A DNA stretch of 64,000 nt from Streptomyces cinnamoneus. Its GTDB lineage: Bacteria; Actinomycetota; Actinomycetes; Streptomycetales; Streptomycetaceae. Position numbers and translations under genes: made by a program. The stretch covers positions 620,001 to 684,000 of the forward strand of contig NZ_PKFQ01000001.1 of NCBI RefSeq assembly GCF_002939475.1, given 5' to 3'. Shown piece by piece: positions 17,458 to 24,894 of this stretch (positions are counted from its first letter, which is position 1; every line of letters starts with the position of its first letter). The notes beneath the pieces are model-generated. The model saw only the letters and a program-made list of their open reading frames with translations, was not told the DNA's origin and searched no databases.

Positions 17458-18072
17458 ATGCCGAAACGGGTCGACCACGAACAGCGGCGCGCACAGATCG
17501 CCGAGGCGCTGCTCCGGGTTGCCGGGGAACGGGGCCTGCACGCCGTCGGGATGCGCGACGTGGCGGCGGAGGCGGGCGTCTCCCTGCGCCTGGTGCAGTA
17601 CTACTTCCAGACCAAGGAGAACCTGCTGCTCTACGGGCTGCACCACCTCGCCGAGGGCCTCGGTGCGCGCGTCGGCGCCCGGGTGGCGGCCGCGGGAGGC
17701 GAGGGCGGGCCGCGGTCGGTCGTGGAGGCGGTGCTGCTGGAGTCGCTGCCGACCGACGAGGAGAGCCGCGTCTTCCATCTCGTCTACACCGCCTACGCGG
17801 TGCTCGCCGTGACGGACGAGGCGCTGGCCGCCCAGCCGTTCATCGACGGGCCGCGCGCCGCCGAGGACCTGCTGACGCGCCAGCTGGAGGCGGCCCGCGA
17901 GGAGGGCGCCGCCGTGCCCGGCCTGGACGCGCGGACCGAGGCGATCGGCCTGCTGGCCATGTCGGCCGGGCTCGGCACGAGCGTGCTGGTCGGGCAGCGC
18001 AGCGCGGAGGCCGCCACGGCCGTCCTGCGCCACCACCTGGACCGGCTGTTCGGCGGCACCCCGGCGCGATGA
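17458..18072 (+). CDS. TetR/AcrR-family regulator
   Basis: A 204-residue regulator. The N-terminal helix-turn-helix reads RAQIAEALLRVAGERGLHAVGMRDVAAEAGVSLRLVQYYFQTKENLL, the standard TetR pattern. The C-terminal ligand domain resembles the BetI-like C-terminal type. I chose ATG 17458 because GGAGG stands 8 nt upstream and because the upstream ATG (17401) overlaps the operator array. It probably represses itself and the divergent alpha/beta hydrolase. A hairpin follows the gene. Confidence 0.9.
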   Translation: MPKRVDHEQRRAQIAEALLRVAGERGLHAVGMRDVAAEAGVSLRLVQYYFQTKENLLLYGLHHLAEGLGARVGARVAAAGGEGGPRSVVEAVLLESLPTDEESRVFHLVYTAYAVLAVTDEALAAQPFIDGPRAAEDLLTRQLEAAREEGAAVPGLDARTEAIGLLAMSAGLGTSVLVGQRSAEAATAVLRHHLDRLFGGTPAR

Positions 18073-18091
18073 CGGCCGCGCGACGACGAAA

Positions 18092-18116
18092 GCTCCCCGC
18101 CCTTCGGACGGGGAGC
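18092..18116. terminator. Hairpin between convergent TetR and NlpC/P60 genes
   Basis: Stem GCTCCCCG / CGGGGAGC enclosing a short C-rich/TTCG loop, 20 bp after the TetR stop. It reads equally well on both strands and sits between two convergent genes. Confidence 0.65.
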
Positions 18117-18135
18117 GGACGCGCCGGTCGCGGAC

Positions 18136-18609
18136 CTACTTGACCCGGCCGTACCAGACGCTGTTGGACCAGATCTTCTCCAGGCGCACGGAGGTGCCCG
18201 GCTTGGGGGCGTGCCAGATCTTGTTGCTACCCGCGTAGATGCCGACGTGGTAGACGTTGCTGCCCGAGTGGAAGAACACCAGGTCGCCGACCTGGCGGGA
18301 GCCACCGGAGACATGCCGGGTGGAGTTGTACTGGCTCGCCGCGGTGCGCGGGAGGGACTTGCCGACCCTCTTGAACGAGTAGAGCGTCAGACCCGAGCAG
18401 TCGAACCGGTTCGGGCCCGCGGCGCCGTACTGGTAGGGCGAGCCCTGCTTGGAGGCCGCCGCCTTCAGAGCCTGCTCCCCCGCGGTGGCCGCGGAGGCCT
18501 CGGTGGCGAGGCCGGGGACGAGCACCGAAGCCGCGAGCGTGGCCGCGGTGATGGCCGACGCGGCGCCGGCGCGGGAAACGAGCACGGGTATGCGAGGCAA
18601 CGCAGACAT
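18136..18609 (-). CDS. Secreted NlpC/P60 cell-wall hydrolase
   Basis: A 157-residue exported peptidoglycan peptidase. A signal peptide (to ASA near residue 40) precedes one NlpC/P60 domain with catalytic Cys in NRFDCSGLTLYSF, His in YHVGIYAGSNKIWHAPKPG, and the intervening VGDLVFFHSGSN. It would cut the D-Glu-diaminopimelate stem-peptide bond and remodel the wall. ATG 18609 has AAGGG 8 nt upstream. Expression is likely set by the cyclic-di-AMP riboswitch just upstream, linking wall turnover to c-di-AMP as in other Streptomyces wall-lytic genes. Confidence 0.92.
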   Translation of the reverse strand: MSALPRIPVLVSRAGAASAITAATLAASVLVPGLATEASAATAGEQALKAAASKQGSPYQYGAAGPNRFDCSGLTLYSFKRVGKSLPRTAASQYNSTRHVSGGSRQVGDLVFFHSGSNVYHVGIYAGSNKIWHAPKPGTSVRLEKIWSNSVWYGRVK

Positions 18610-18627
18610 GCCAAAGCCCTTCGACAT

Positions 18628-18760
18628 CCGCCTGCGAAAGGTGACCTGTCGGGTTCGGGCTGCGAAGTTGCCCGGCCATCGTGTGGCTTCACCCCAAGGA
18701 CCACCGCTTTCGTGGTCCGTACCGCTTGGGTCTCCCGCTCCTGCCGATCCGTCAATTCGT
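18628..18760 (-). promoter_or_regulatory. Cyclic-di-AMP (ydaO/yuaA) riboswitch
   Basis: On the minus strand the leader contains, in order, GATCGGCAGGAGCGGGAGACCCAAG, a variable hairpin (GGACCACGAAAGCGGTGGTCC), CTTGGGGTGAAGCC, GCCGGGCAACTTCG and CCGAACCCGACAGGTCACC, then TTTCGCAGGC. The blocks GGGAGACCC, GGGGTGAA and CCGAACCCGACAG are hallmark conserved segments of the ydaO class. It lies 19-150 bases upstream of an NlpC/P60 hydrolase gene, the most common target of this class in actinobacteria. Ends are approximate. Confidence 0.88.
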
Positions 18761-19009
18761 TTCCGCACCCGGTGCGGCGGCAGGACTCGGCGTCCGCCCG
18801 GGTCGCCCGCCTCGGTGACGGGATCTTGTGTTCGAGCACAGATCCTGCATCATCGACCGCTCCGGATCCGCCCCGAAACGGGCTTCTGTGAACTTCTTCA
18901 CTTCGCGCCCAGCGCGGGAACCGGCCCTTTCCGGAACGCCCCTGGAAGGCCGTTCTCCCAGGCGACGGAGGGGATTTCCGGCCTTGGCGGAACAACCGGA
19001 AGGCGCGAT

Positions 19010-19960
19010 TCAGCAGGGGCGGCGCCAGGCGTCCAGATCGAGCTTCTTCTGCATGGAACTCAGCCCCAACCGCTTCGCGGTCCCACAGAACGCCCCCGGC
19101 TCCAGGTCGTATTCGACGTGGAAGACCGCTTTGTCCCCCTGGACGAACGGCGCCAGCTTCTCGCACTCCTTGTACTGGGCACACTGCTCGTTGACCGCGA
19201 AATCGAAGTCGCGGACCAGTTCCGGAATCTGGTCGAGGTCGTTCTTCAAACCGATGGCCAGGCCACGCTCATGGGCCAGTTCCACCAGCATCCGGTTGAA
19301 TGCCAGCTGATGACCGGCGGTCAGGGGAAAACCGGTGTCATTGCGAAATCCCTCCGTCAGATCCGGTTCGACGGCGTCGAATCCCTTCTGCCGGCACATC
19401 TCCATGCGGCCCGCCATGAGGGGCCGCAGAACGTCGAGCCGGCGGATGTCCAGCCATTTCTCGCCGTTCCACCCCTTGTTCTTCCTGCCGCGCAGCGCCG
19501 AGGGGAACTTCGCCTGGTCGGGCCGGAAGTCCTCCCACGCCCCGGCGTTGACGTAACAGATCACTTTCCGGCCGCGGGCGTGGAGTTCGGCGACGGTGTC
19601 CGCGGAATTCTCGAAACCGTCGATGTCGTAGACGGGCACGTCGACGGACGTGTCCACCGTGCCGTCGAGCTGCCACTGCCAGCGGGTGCCCGGCCGGGGC
19701 CGCCAGCGGGCCGGGGCACCGGAGGGGGTTCCGGGCGAGGCCGAAGGGGCTCCCGGGGAGGCCGACGGGCTCCCGGGCGAAGCCGAGGGGGTGTCCGCCG
19801 TGCCGGACGCGTCCGGCGTCCCCGTCGCACCCGGCCGCGCCGTGCGCTCCGCTCCCGCCTCCGGCGCCTCGTCCCCGGGCTCCGAGGACGACGAGGAACA
19901 CCCGGCCAGCAGCGCCAGTGCCACGGCCAGCGCCCCGGCCCTCCCCCACCGCCGCGTCAC
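19010..19960 (-). CDS. GH114-type lipoprotein (alpha-1,4-galactosaminidase-like)
   Basis: A 316-residue lipoprotein: lipobox LLAGC near residue 20, then a low-complexity linker with repeated SASPG/P units (about 30-85), then a GH114 domain. Family features are WQWQLDG near its start, VPVYDIDGFEN, ICYVNAGAWEDFRPD, WLDIRRLDVLRPLM, MCRQKGFDAVEPDLTEGF (acidic active-site pair) and GLAIGLKNDLDQIPEL. GH114 enzymes cleave galactosamine-containing exopolysaccharides such as Pel. It is the last gene of the exopolysaccharide operon; its GTG overlaps the preceding stop (GTGA). Likely trims the polymer. Confidence 0.88.
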   Translation of the reverse strand: MTRRWGRAGALAVALALLAGCSSSSSEPGDEAPEAGAERTARPGATGTPDASGTADTPSASPGSPSASPGAPSASPGTPSGAPARWRPRPGTRWQWQLDGTVDTSVDVPVYDIDGFENSADTVAELHARGRKVICYVNAGAWEDFRPDQAKFPSALRGRKNKGWNGEKWLDIRRLDVLRPLMAGRMEMCRQKGFDAVEPDLTEGFRNDTGFPLTAGHQLAFNRMLVELAHERGLAIGLKNDLDQIPELVRDFDFAVNEQCAQYKECEKLAPFVQGDKAVFHVEYDLEPGAFCGTAKRLGLSSMQKKLDLDAWRRPC

Positions 19961-20655
19961 CGCGCCGCCCCCGGCAGCCCGGAGCCCGTGAGGGGCACGC
20001 TCCGCCAGGGGTTGGCCCCGGTCCCCGGCACCGCGCAGTGCACGCCGGCGCCCCGGCGGCCGGCGGTGCGCGCCACCTGCTCCGCCCGCCCGTCGGGCAC
20101 CCCGTGGACCAGGTGGCAGAAGCGTCCCGGCGGATGGTCGGCGGTCCAGTCCGGCACCCCGGCGCGACGGTAGTCCTCCCAGGAGCCCTCGAAGGTGACG
20201 AGGAGATCGGCGATCCGGGCGTAGCCGGGATCGGGATGCGTGCCCGGGTTGAGCACGGCGGTGCGTGCGCCCAGCGCCCTGGCGACCCGCACCAGCCTGC
20301 GGTAGCGGGGCACGAGCGCGGCCTGCACCGGGACCTGGTCGAGGAAGACCCCGTCCACGCCGTACCACCTGCGGTGCCGGCGGATGTCGGCGACGACGGA
20401 CCGGGGCGGGCGGCGGCCGTAACCGGTGTCGGCGTAGCCGAGCAGCCGCACCCCGGCGCCGCGCAGGCGTTCGGCCGCGGCGGAGAAGGCGGGGTCGGGG
20501 CGGTGGCCGGGCCCGTCGGCGACGTTGAGCACCACGCCGTGCAGCCGGGGCGCGGCCGCCACCAGGTCCTGCCAGGCCGCCGGGTCGGTCGCGGGGTGCA
20601 CGTACAGCGGAACGAGCAGCCGCTGTCCGTCCGGTGACGCGTCGGCGGCCCTCAC
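19957..20655 (-). CDS. Spherulin-4-like (spherulation-specific family 4) protein
   Basis: A 232-residue TIM-barrel-like protein with motifs of the spherulation-specific family 4: LLVPLYVHPATDPAAWQDLV, LHGVVLNVADGPG, GVRLLGYADTGYGRRP, RRWYGVDGVFLDQVP and TAVLNPGTHPDPGY. The family is related to the GH114/alpha-galactosaminidase fold, which fits its place just before a GH114 gene. There is no obvious signal peptide, so it may be cytoplasmic unless the start is misjudged. Overlaps both neighbours by four bases, implying coupled translation. Confidence 0.8.
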   Translation of the reverse strand: MRAADASPDGQRLLVPLYVHPATDPAAWQDLVAAAPRLHGVVLNVADGPGHRPDPAFSAAAERLRGAGVRLLGYADTGYGRRPPRSVVADIRRHRRWYGVDGVFLDQVPVQAALVPRYRRLVRVARALGARTAVLNPGTHPDPGYARIADLLVTFEGSWEDYRRAGVPDWTADHPPGRFCHLVHGVPDGRAEQVARTAGRRGAGVHCAVPGTGANPWRSVPLTGSGLPGAAR

Positions 20656-21551
20656 CGGGCGCGCTCCTCGGTCCGGTCGGGGCTCTCGGCCCACAGGTCG
20701 GCGAGGGACCGGGCGAGTTCGCGGTGCGGCGCCCAGCCCAGGGCGTCGCGGGCGAGGGCGATGTCGGCCTGCTGCCAGGGGACGGCGGCCGAGCGGGGGG
20801 ATCCGTCCCCGTCCTCGGTCAGCCGACCGCGGAAGCCGGCCGCCCGGGCCAGGCCCGCGGCGAGTTCCCGGGCGGGGCGGGCCGTTCCGCTGCCGATGTT
20901 GAGGACGGGGGGAAGGGGGCCGGGCGCGGTGACGGCGAGGGCGACGGCCTCGGCCACGTCCCGGGCGTCGACGAAGTCGCGGTGCGCGGAGAGGTCGCCG
21001 ACCCGGACCTCGCCGCCGGGGCCCGCCTCCCGGAGCCCGGCGGCGAGCCGGCCGGCGAGCGAGGAGAGGGGGGCGCCCGGACCGACGGGGTTGAAGACGC
21101 GCAGGACCACCGCGTCGAGCCCGGAGCCGGTGACGGCGAGGGTGCCGGCCAGCTTGGCGGCGCCGTAGAGGCCGAGGGGGCGGGCGGGGTCGCCCTCGGT
21201 GCGGGGCCGGTCGCCCGGCCCGTACTCCGCGGCGGACCCCAGGTGGACCAGGCGGGCCTGCGGTGCCGCCGCCGCGAGGGCCGCGCACAGCACCGCGGGG
21301 CCGCGGGCGTTGACTCCGGTGAGGGTCACCGCGTCACCGCCCACCGCGCCGGCGCAGTTGACGACCGCGTGGGGCGCCGCCCCGCGCAGCGCGGCGGCCA
21401 GCCGGTCGGGGTCGGCCGTGGCGAGGTCGACGGGCAGCGCGGCGCCGGGCGAGCGGCCCGCGTCGAGCACCCGCGCGCCCGGAAGGGCGCGCAGGCGCTC
21501 GGCGGCGTGCCGGCCCAGGAATCCGGTGGCGCCCAGAACGAGGATGCGCAT
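20652..21551 (-). CDS. NAD-dependent sugar epimerase/dehydratase
   Basis: A 299-residue extended short-chain dehydrogenase. N-terminal Rossmann motif LGATGFLGRHAAERL (GxxGxxG), catalytic Ser region LVHLGSAAEYGPG, YGAAKLAG (YxxxK) and VLRVFNPVGPGAP substrate loop. Probably interconverts or dehydrates a nucleotide sugar for the exopolysaccharide. Starts 9 bp after the nucleotidyltransferase stop and overlaps the spherulin-4-like gene (GTGA). Confidence 0.87.
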   Translation of the reverse strand: MRILVLGATGFLGRHAAERLRALPGARVLDAGRSPGAALPVDLATADPDRLAAALRGAAPHAVVNCAGAVGGDAVTLTGVNARGPAVLCAALAAAAPQARLVHLGSAAEYGPGDRPRTEGDPARPLGLYGAAKLAGTLAVTGSGLDAVVLRVFNPVGPGAPLSSLAGRLAAGLREAGPGGEVRVGDLSAHRDFVDARDVAEAVALAVTAPGPLPPVLNIGSGTARPARELAAGLARAAGFRGRLTEDGDGSPRSAAVPWQQADIALARDALGWAPHRELARSLADLWAESPDRTEERAR

Positions 21552-21560
21552 CGGTGCCGG

Positions 21561-22274
21561 TCACGCTCCCTTGATCAGCAGGTCACGGCGGACGGAGAAC
21601 TCCGCGTTGGCACGGTCGTAGTCGTCGGGCCGCCCGATGTCGAGCCAGTAGCCGTCGAACTCGTAGGCGTCGGGCGGTGTCCCGGCGTCCAGCAGGTCGA
21701 GCACCAGCTCGTCGAAGCCCAGCGGCAGGCCCGGGGTGTAGCGGGCGAGGGCCCCGCGGGAGACGCCGTACACCCCCATGGAGACGCGGTAGTCCATGCT
21801 GGGCTTCTCGGCGAAGCCGACGACGCGGCCGGATTCGGTGGTCAGCACGCCGAAGTCGATGCTGACCCGGCGGGCGTAGGTGGCGATGGTCAGCTGGGCC
21901 CCGGACCCGGTGTGCCGGCGCAGGACGTCGCCGAAGTCCAGGTCGGTGAGGACGTCGCCGTTCATCACCAGGAAGTGCTCGGGCAGCCGGTCGACCATGG
22001 TGAGGAGCGGGCCCATGGTGCCCAGGGGACTCTCCTCCGTGGTGTAGTCGACTCTGATGCCCCACTGGGAGCCGTCGCCGACGTAGGCACGGATGATGTG
22101 GCCGAGGTGGCCGATGGCCAGGGTGCAGCTGGTGAAACCGGTGCGGGCCAGCTGGCGCATGACGATCTCGAGGATGGCGTGCTGGTCGCCTATGGGCACC
22201 AGCGGCTTGGGCAGGGCGGTGGTGTAGGGGCGCAGCCGGACGCCCTTGCCTCCGGCCAGGATGACTACGTGCAT
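21561..22274 (-). CDS. Sugar-phosphate nucleotidyltransferase
   Basis: A 237-residue NTP_transferase protein. The N-terminal signature VILAGGKGVRLRPYTTALPKPLVPIGD contains the GGxGxRLxPLT-type nucleotide site; HFLVMNGDVLTDLDF has the metal-binding Asp; VVGFAEKP is the sugar-binding loop and GYWLDIGRPDDYDRAN the usual end. It should activate a sugar 1-phosphate to an NDP-sugar for polymer synthesis. Fourth from the downstream end of the operon, 63 bp after the SDR gene. Confidence 0.9.
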   Translation of the reverse strand: MHVVILAGGKGVRLRPYTTALPKPLVPIGDQHAILEIVMRQLARTGFTSCTLAIGHLGHIIRAYVGDGSQWGIRVDYTTEESPLGTMGPLLTMVDRLPEHFLVMNGDVLTDLDFGDVLRRHTGSGAQLTIATYARRVSIDFGVLTTESGRVVGFAEKPSMDYRVSMGVYGVSRGALARYTPGLPLGFDELVLDLLDAGTPPDAYEFDGYWLDIGRPDDYDRANAEFSVRRDLLIKGA

Positions 22275-22337
22275 GGGGTGCCGTTCCTCTCTGCGGTGGG
22301 TGGTCTCTCGGTGAGTTCCGTGCGCGGGGAGAGCGGC

Positions 22338-23339
22338 TCAGACGTGGTACGTGCCGGTCTTGTACCGGCCGAGGTTCACCGGGTCGCGGAAGAAGGCGAC
22401 GGTTTCGCGGAGGCCCTCTTCGAGGGTGTGGGCGGGCGCCCAGCCCGTGGCGGCCCGCAGTCGGGAGGAGTCGCAGACCAGCCGCATCACCTCGGAGCCG
22501 GCGGGGCGCAGGCGCCGGGGGTCCTCCCGCACGGTGAGGTCGGTGTCCATGAGCTTGCCGACGAGGGTCACCAGGTCGCCGACGGAGATCTCCTCGCCGG
22601 TGCCGGCGTTGAAGGTGCGGCCGACGACGTCGTCGGCGGGGGCGGTGCCGACGGCGCGGAAGGCGGCCACGGTGTCCTTGACGTAGCTGAAGTCCCGGGT
22701 GGGGCGCAGGTCGCCGAGGGTGATGGTGCGTTCTCCGGCGGCCACCTGGGCGACGACGGTCGGGATCACGGCGCGCATGGACTGACGGGGGCCGTAGGTG
22801 TTGAAGGGCCGCAGGGTGACCACGGGAAGCTCGAAGCTCGCGTGGTAGCTGTCGGCGAGGCGGTCGCCACCCGCCTTGGAGGCGGCGTACGGGGACTGGG
22901 TGTTGATGGGGTGGTCCTCGCTGATCGGCACGGTCTGCGCGGTGCCGTAGGTCTCGCTGGTGGAGGTGTGGACCAGGCGCGGGACGCCCAGGTGCCGCAC
23001 CGCCTCCAGGACGTTGAGGGTTCCCATCACGTTGGTCTCGACGTAGCTGTGCGGAGCCCGGTAGGAGTACGGGATCGCGATCAGGGCCGCCAGGTGGTAG
23101 ACGGTCTCGGCGCCGGTCACCAGGCCCTGGACGGAGCCGGGGTCGCGGACGTCCCCGAGCACCACCTCCACCTGCGCCATCACGTCTTCGGGCAGGTCCT
23201 CCAGCCAGCCGAAGGACGAGAAGGAGTTGTACTGGACCATGGCGCGGACCCGGTGGCCGTCGGCGACGAGCGCCTCGACCAGGTGCGAGCCGATGAAGCC
23301 TTCGGCGCCGGTGACGGCGACGAGCGACGGTGCGGACAT
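22338..23339 (-). CDS. NAD-dependent nucleotide-sugar epimerase/dehydratase (GDP-mannose dehydratase-like)
   Basis: A 333-residue extended SDR. Features: VTGAEGFIGSHLVEAL, VVLGDVRDPGSV, VYHLAALIAIPYSY, VHTSTSETYGTAQ, YAASKAGGDRL (YxxxK), LRPFNTYGPRQSMRAVIPT and GRTFNAGTGEEISVGDLV. The same type accompanies many sugar clusters, acting as 4-epimerase or 4,6-dehydratase. The ATG at 23339 has GAGGGAG upstream. Within the operon it could supply a GalNAc-type donor; that is inference from the GH114 and PelF-like neighbours. Confidence 0.88.
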   Translation of the reverse strand: MSAPSLVAVTGAEGFIGSHLVEALVADGHRVRAMVQYNSFSSFGWLEDLPEDVMAQVEVVLGDVRDPGSVQGLVTGAETVYHLAALIAIPYSYRAPHSYVETNVMGTLNVLEAVRHLGVPRLVHTSTSETYGTAQTVPISEDHPINTQSPYAASKAGGDRLADSYHASFELPVVTLRPFNTYGPRQSMRAVIPTVVAQVAAGERTITLGDLRPTRDFSYVKDTVAAFRAVGTAPADDVVGRTFNAGTGEEISVGDLVTLVGKLMDTDLTVREDPRRLRPAGSEVMRLVCDSSRLRAATGWAPAHTLEEGLRETVAFFRDPVNLGRYKTGTYHV

Positions 23340-23439
23340 GTGGGTCTCCCTCGGGGACGACGGGACGACGGACAAGGGACGGTGGTGCGGCGGTGCGTGA
23401 GGAGCGGGTGACGCGTCGGTCATCACCGTGGGGCGGTGA

Positions 23440-24894
23440 TCACCTGTGGGTGGTGATCCGTCCGAGCAGAGCGGTGGCGACGGCCAGCAGGGCAATCGCC
23501 GTGCCCGTACAGATCACGAGCTGGAAGGTGGCGGGCGTGGAGACGCGCAGGGTGAGCGCGGCGGTCTCGGCGCCGGCGGCGCCCAGGCAGAGCAGCGCCG
23601 GTGTCCAGGCCGTGCCGTAGGCCTGGAGCAGTAGTCCGGTCCACAGCACCGCGCCGAGCGCCGGCAGGGCGGCGAGGCGCAGGGGGAAGGGCGGTGGACC
23701 GCCGTGCCACAGGACTTCGGCGGCGAGGACGAGGACGGAGAGCACCGCCAGGTACGCGGCGACGCAGGTGACCAACACCCGGGCGGCCCGAAGGAGCAGG
23801 CCGGCGGTGGTGACCGAGGCGCCGAGCGCCGCGAGGCCGCGGCTGCGACAGCGGTAGAGCAGCCATTCGGCGGCCCCCATGCTGAGGGTCAGGGCGATGA
23901 CCTCGGGTCCGCCGGCTCCGGCGCGGCGGCCGACGAGCAGGTCGCCGAGCGCGGCGACGGTGGTGAGCACCCCGCAGCCGAGGCCGAACAGGCCGTAGGG
24001 GACCGAGGCGAGCAGGCTCGGGGGCGCCGCCCCGGCCGGCGGCTCGCCTTCGCGCAGGGCGCGCGCGGTCTCGTACGCGGCCGCCAGCAGGGCGCCGCCC
24101 GTGGTGGCGAACAGCAGGGTGACACCGACGACGGGCGGCGGCTGGGTGAGGAGGATCACGACCCCTCCCGTGGCCGTGGGGACGAGGGTGAGCAGCAGGA
24201 GGCGTTCCCTGCCGAGCACCAGCAGGACGGTGGCCGCCGCGAGGTAGAGCGCCTGGCCGGCCGCGAGGGCGAGCGCCCCCGGGGCGGCCCGCAAGGCCGG
24301 CGCGGCGGCCGTGGCGAGCAGGGCCCCGAGCGGGGCGCCCACGGCGAGGCACCGTCCGGCCGCCGCGCGGCCGCCGGCGGCCAGGCGGAGGTAGGCGCGG
24401 TGGGCGAGCCCCTGGTTCCAGGCCCAGGCCGCGAGCCCGGCGGCCACCAGTGCCGTCGTGCCGGCGGGCAGGCCGAACCGGTCGTGGGGGCCGGCCAGCA
24501 GGGGCGCCCCGAGCGGGTAGCCGAGGCCCGGGAGGGTGAAGACCAGGGAGCGGAGCAGGCAGGTGCCGGCCCCGGTCCGCCAGGGGTCGGGGCGGGGGCC
24601 GGGCTCGGGGTGGCCGCGCGGTACACGGGCGAAGAGCTCGGCGGCGAGTTCGAAGGCGTCGGAACGTCCGTAGCGTTCGGCTATCTGTTCGCCGGTGAGC
24701 CCGTCGGCTTCGAGGACCGCGGCTATCTCGTCGGGGTGGACGGCGGCCGCGCACACCTCGGCCAGTTCCTGGGCGAGGTCGTCGAGCGGGTCCGCCGCCC
24801 ACCGCGGCGTGGAGCGGGGACGGCCCGCGGGGGCCGCCGCGAGGTCGTGGCACGGTTCCGGCTCGTCCGGCACGAGCCGCAGGAGTCCGCTCAT
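23440..24894 (-). CDS. Polytopic membrane protein, candidate polymer exporter (PelG-position)
   Basis: A 484-residue protein. A soluble N-terminal region of about 105 residues (LAEVCAAAVHPDEIAAVLEADGLTGEQIAERYG) precedes about 12 hydrophobic helices, for example AGTTALVAAGLAAWAW, GALALAAGQALYLAAATVLLVLG and ILLTQPPPVVGVTLLFATTGGALLAAA. I see no diagnostic motif. Size, helix number and the ATGA overlap with a PelF-like glycosyltransferase match the position of PelG, a Wzx-like flippase. That assignment rests on context; it may be another unrecognised membrane family. Confidence 0.65.
   Translation of the reverse strand: MSGLLRLVPDEPEPCHDLAAAPAGRPRSTPRWAADPLDDLAQELAEVCAAAVHPDEIAAVLEADGLTGEQIAERYGRSDAFELAAELFARVPRGHPEPGPRPDPWRTGAGTCLLRSLVFTLPGLGYPLGAPLLAGPHDRFGLPAGTTALVAAGLAAWAWNQGLAHRAYLRLAAGGRAAAGRCLAVGAPLGALLATAAAPALRAAPGALALAAGQALYLAAATVLLVLGRERLLLLTLVPTATGGVVILLTQPPPVVGVTLLFATTGGALLAAAYETARALREGEPPAGAAPPSLLASVPYGLFGLGCGVLTTVAALGDLLVGRRAGAGGPEVIALTLSMGAAEWLLYRCRSRGLAALGASVTTAGLLLRAARVLVTCVAAYLAVLSVLVLAAEVLWHGGPPPFPLRLAALPALGAVLWTGLLLQAYGTAWTPALLCLGAAGAETAALTLRVSTPATFQLVICTGTAIALLAVATALLGRITTHR

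Noticed and set aside
19690..19860. Repeated GC-rich units (about 21 bp)
   Set aside because: Coding repeats of the SASPG linker in the GH114 lipoprotein.
20634..23411. Plus-strand open frame of 925 codons through the sugar-nucleotide genes
   Set aside because: Gly/Val/Asp-rich antisense translation without motifs, opposite three well-supported minus-strand enzymes.
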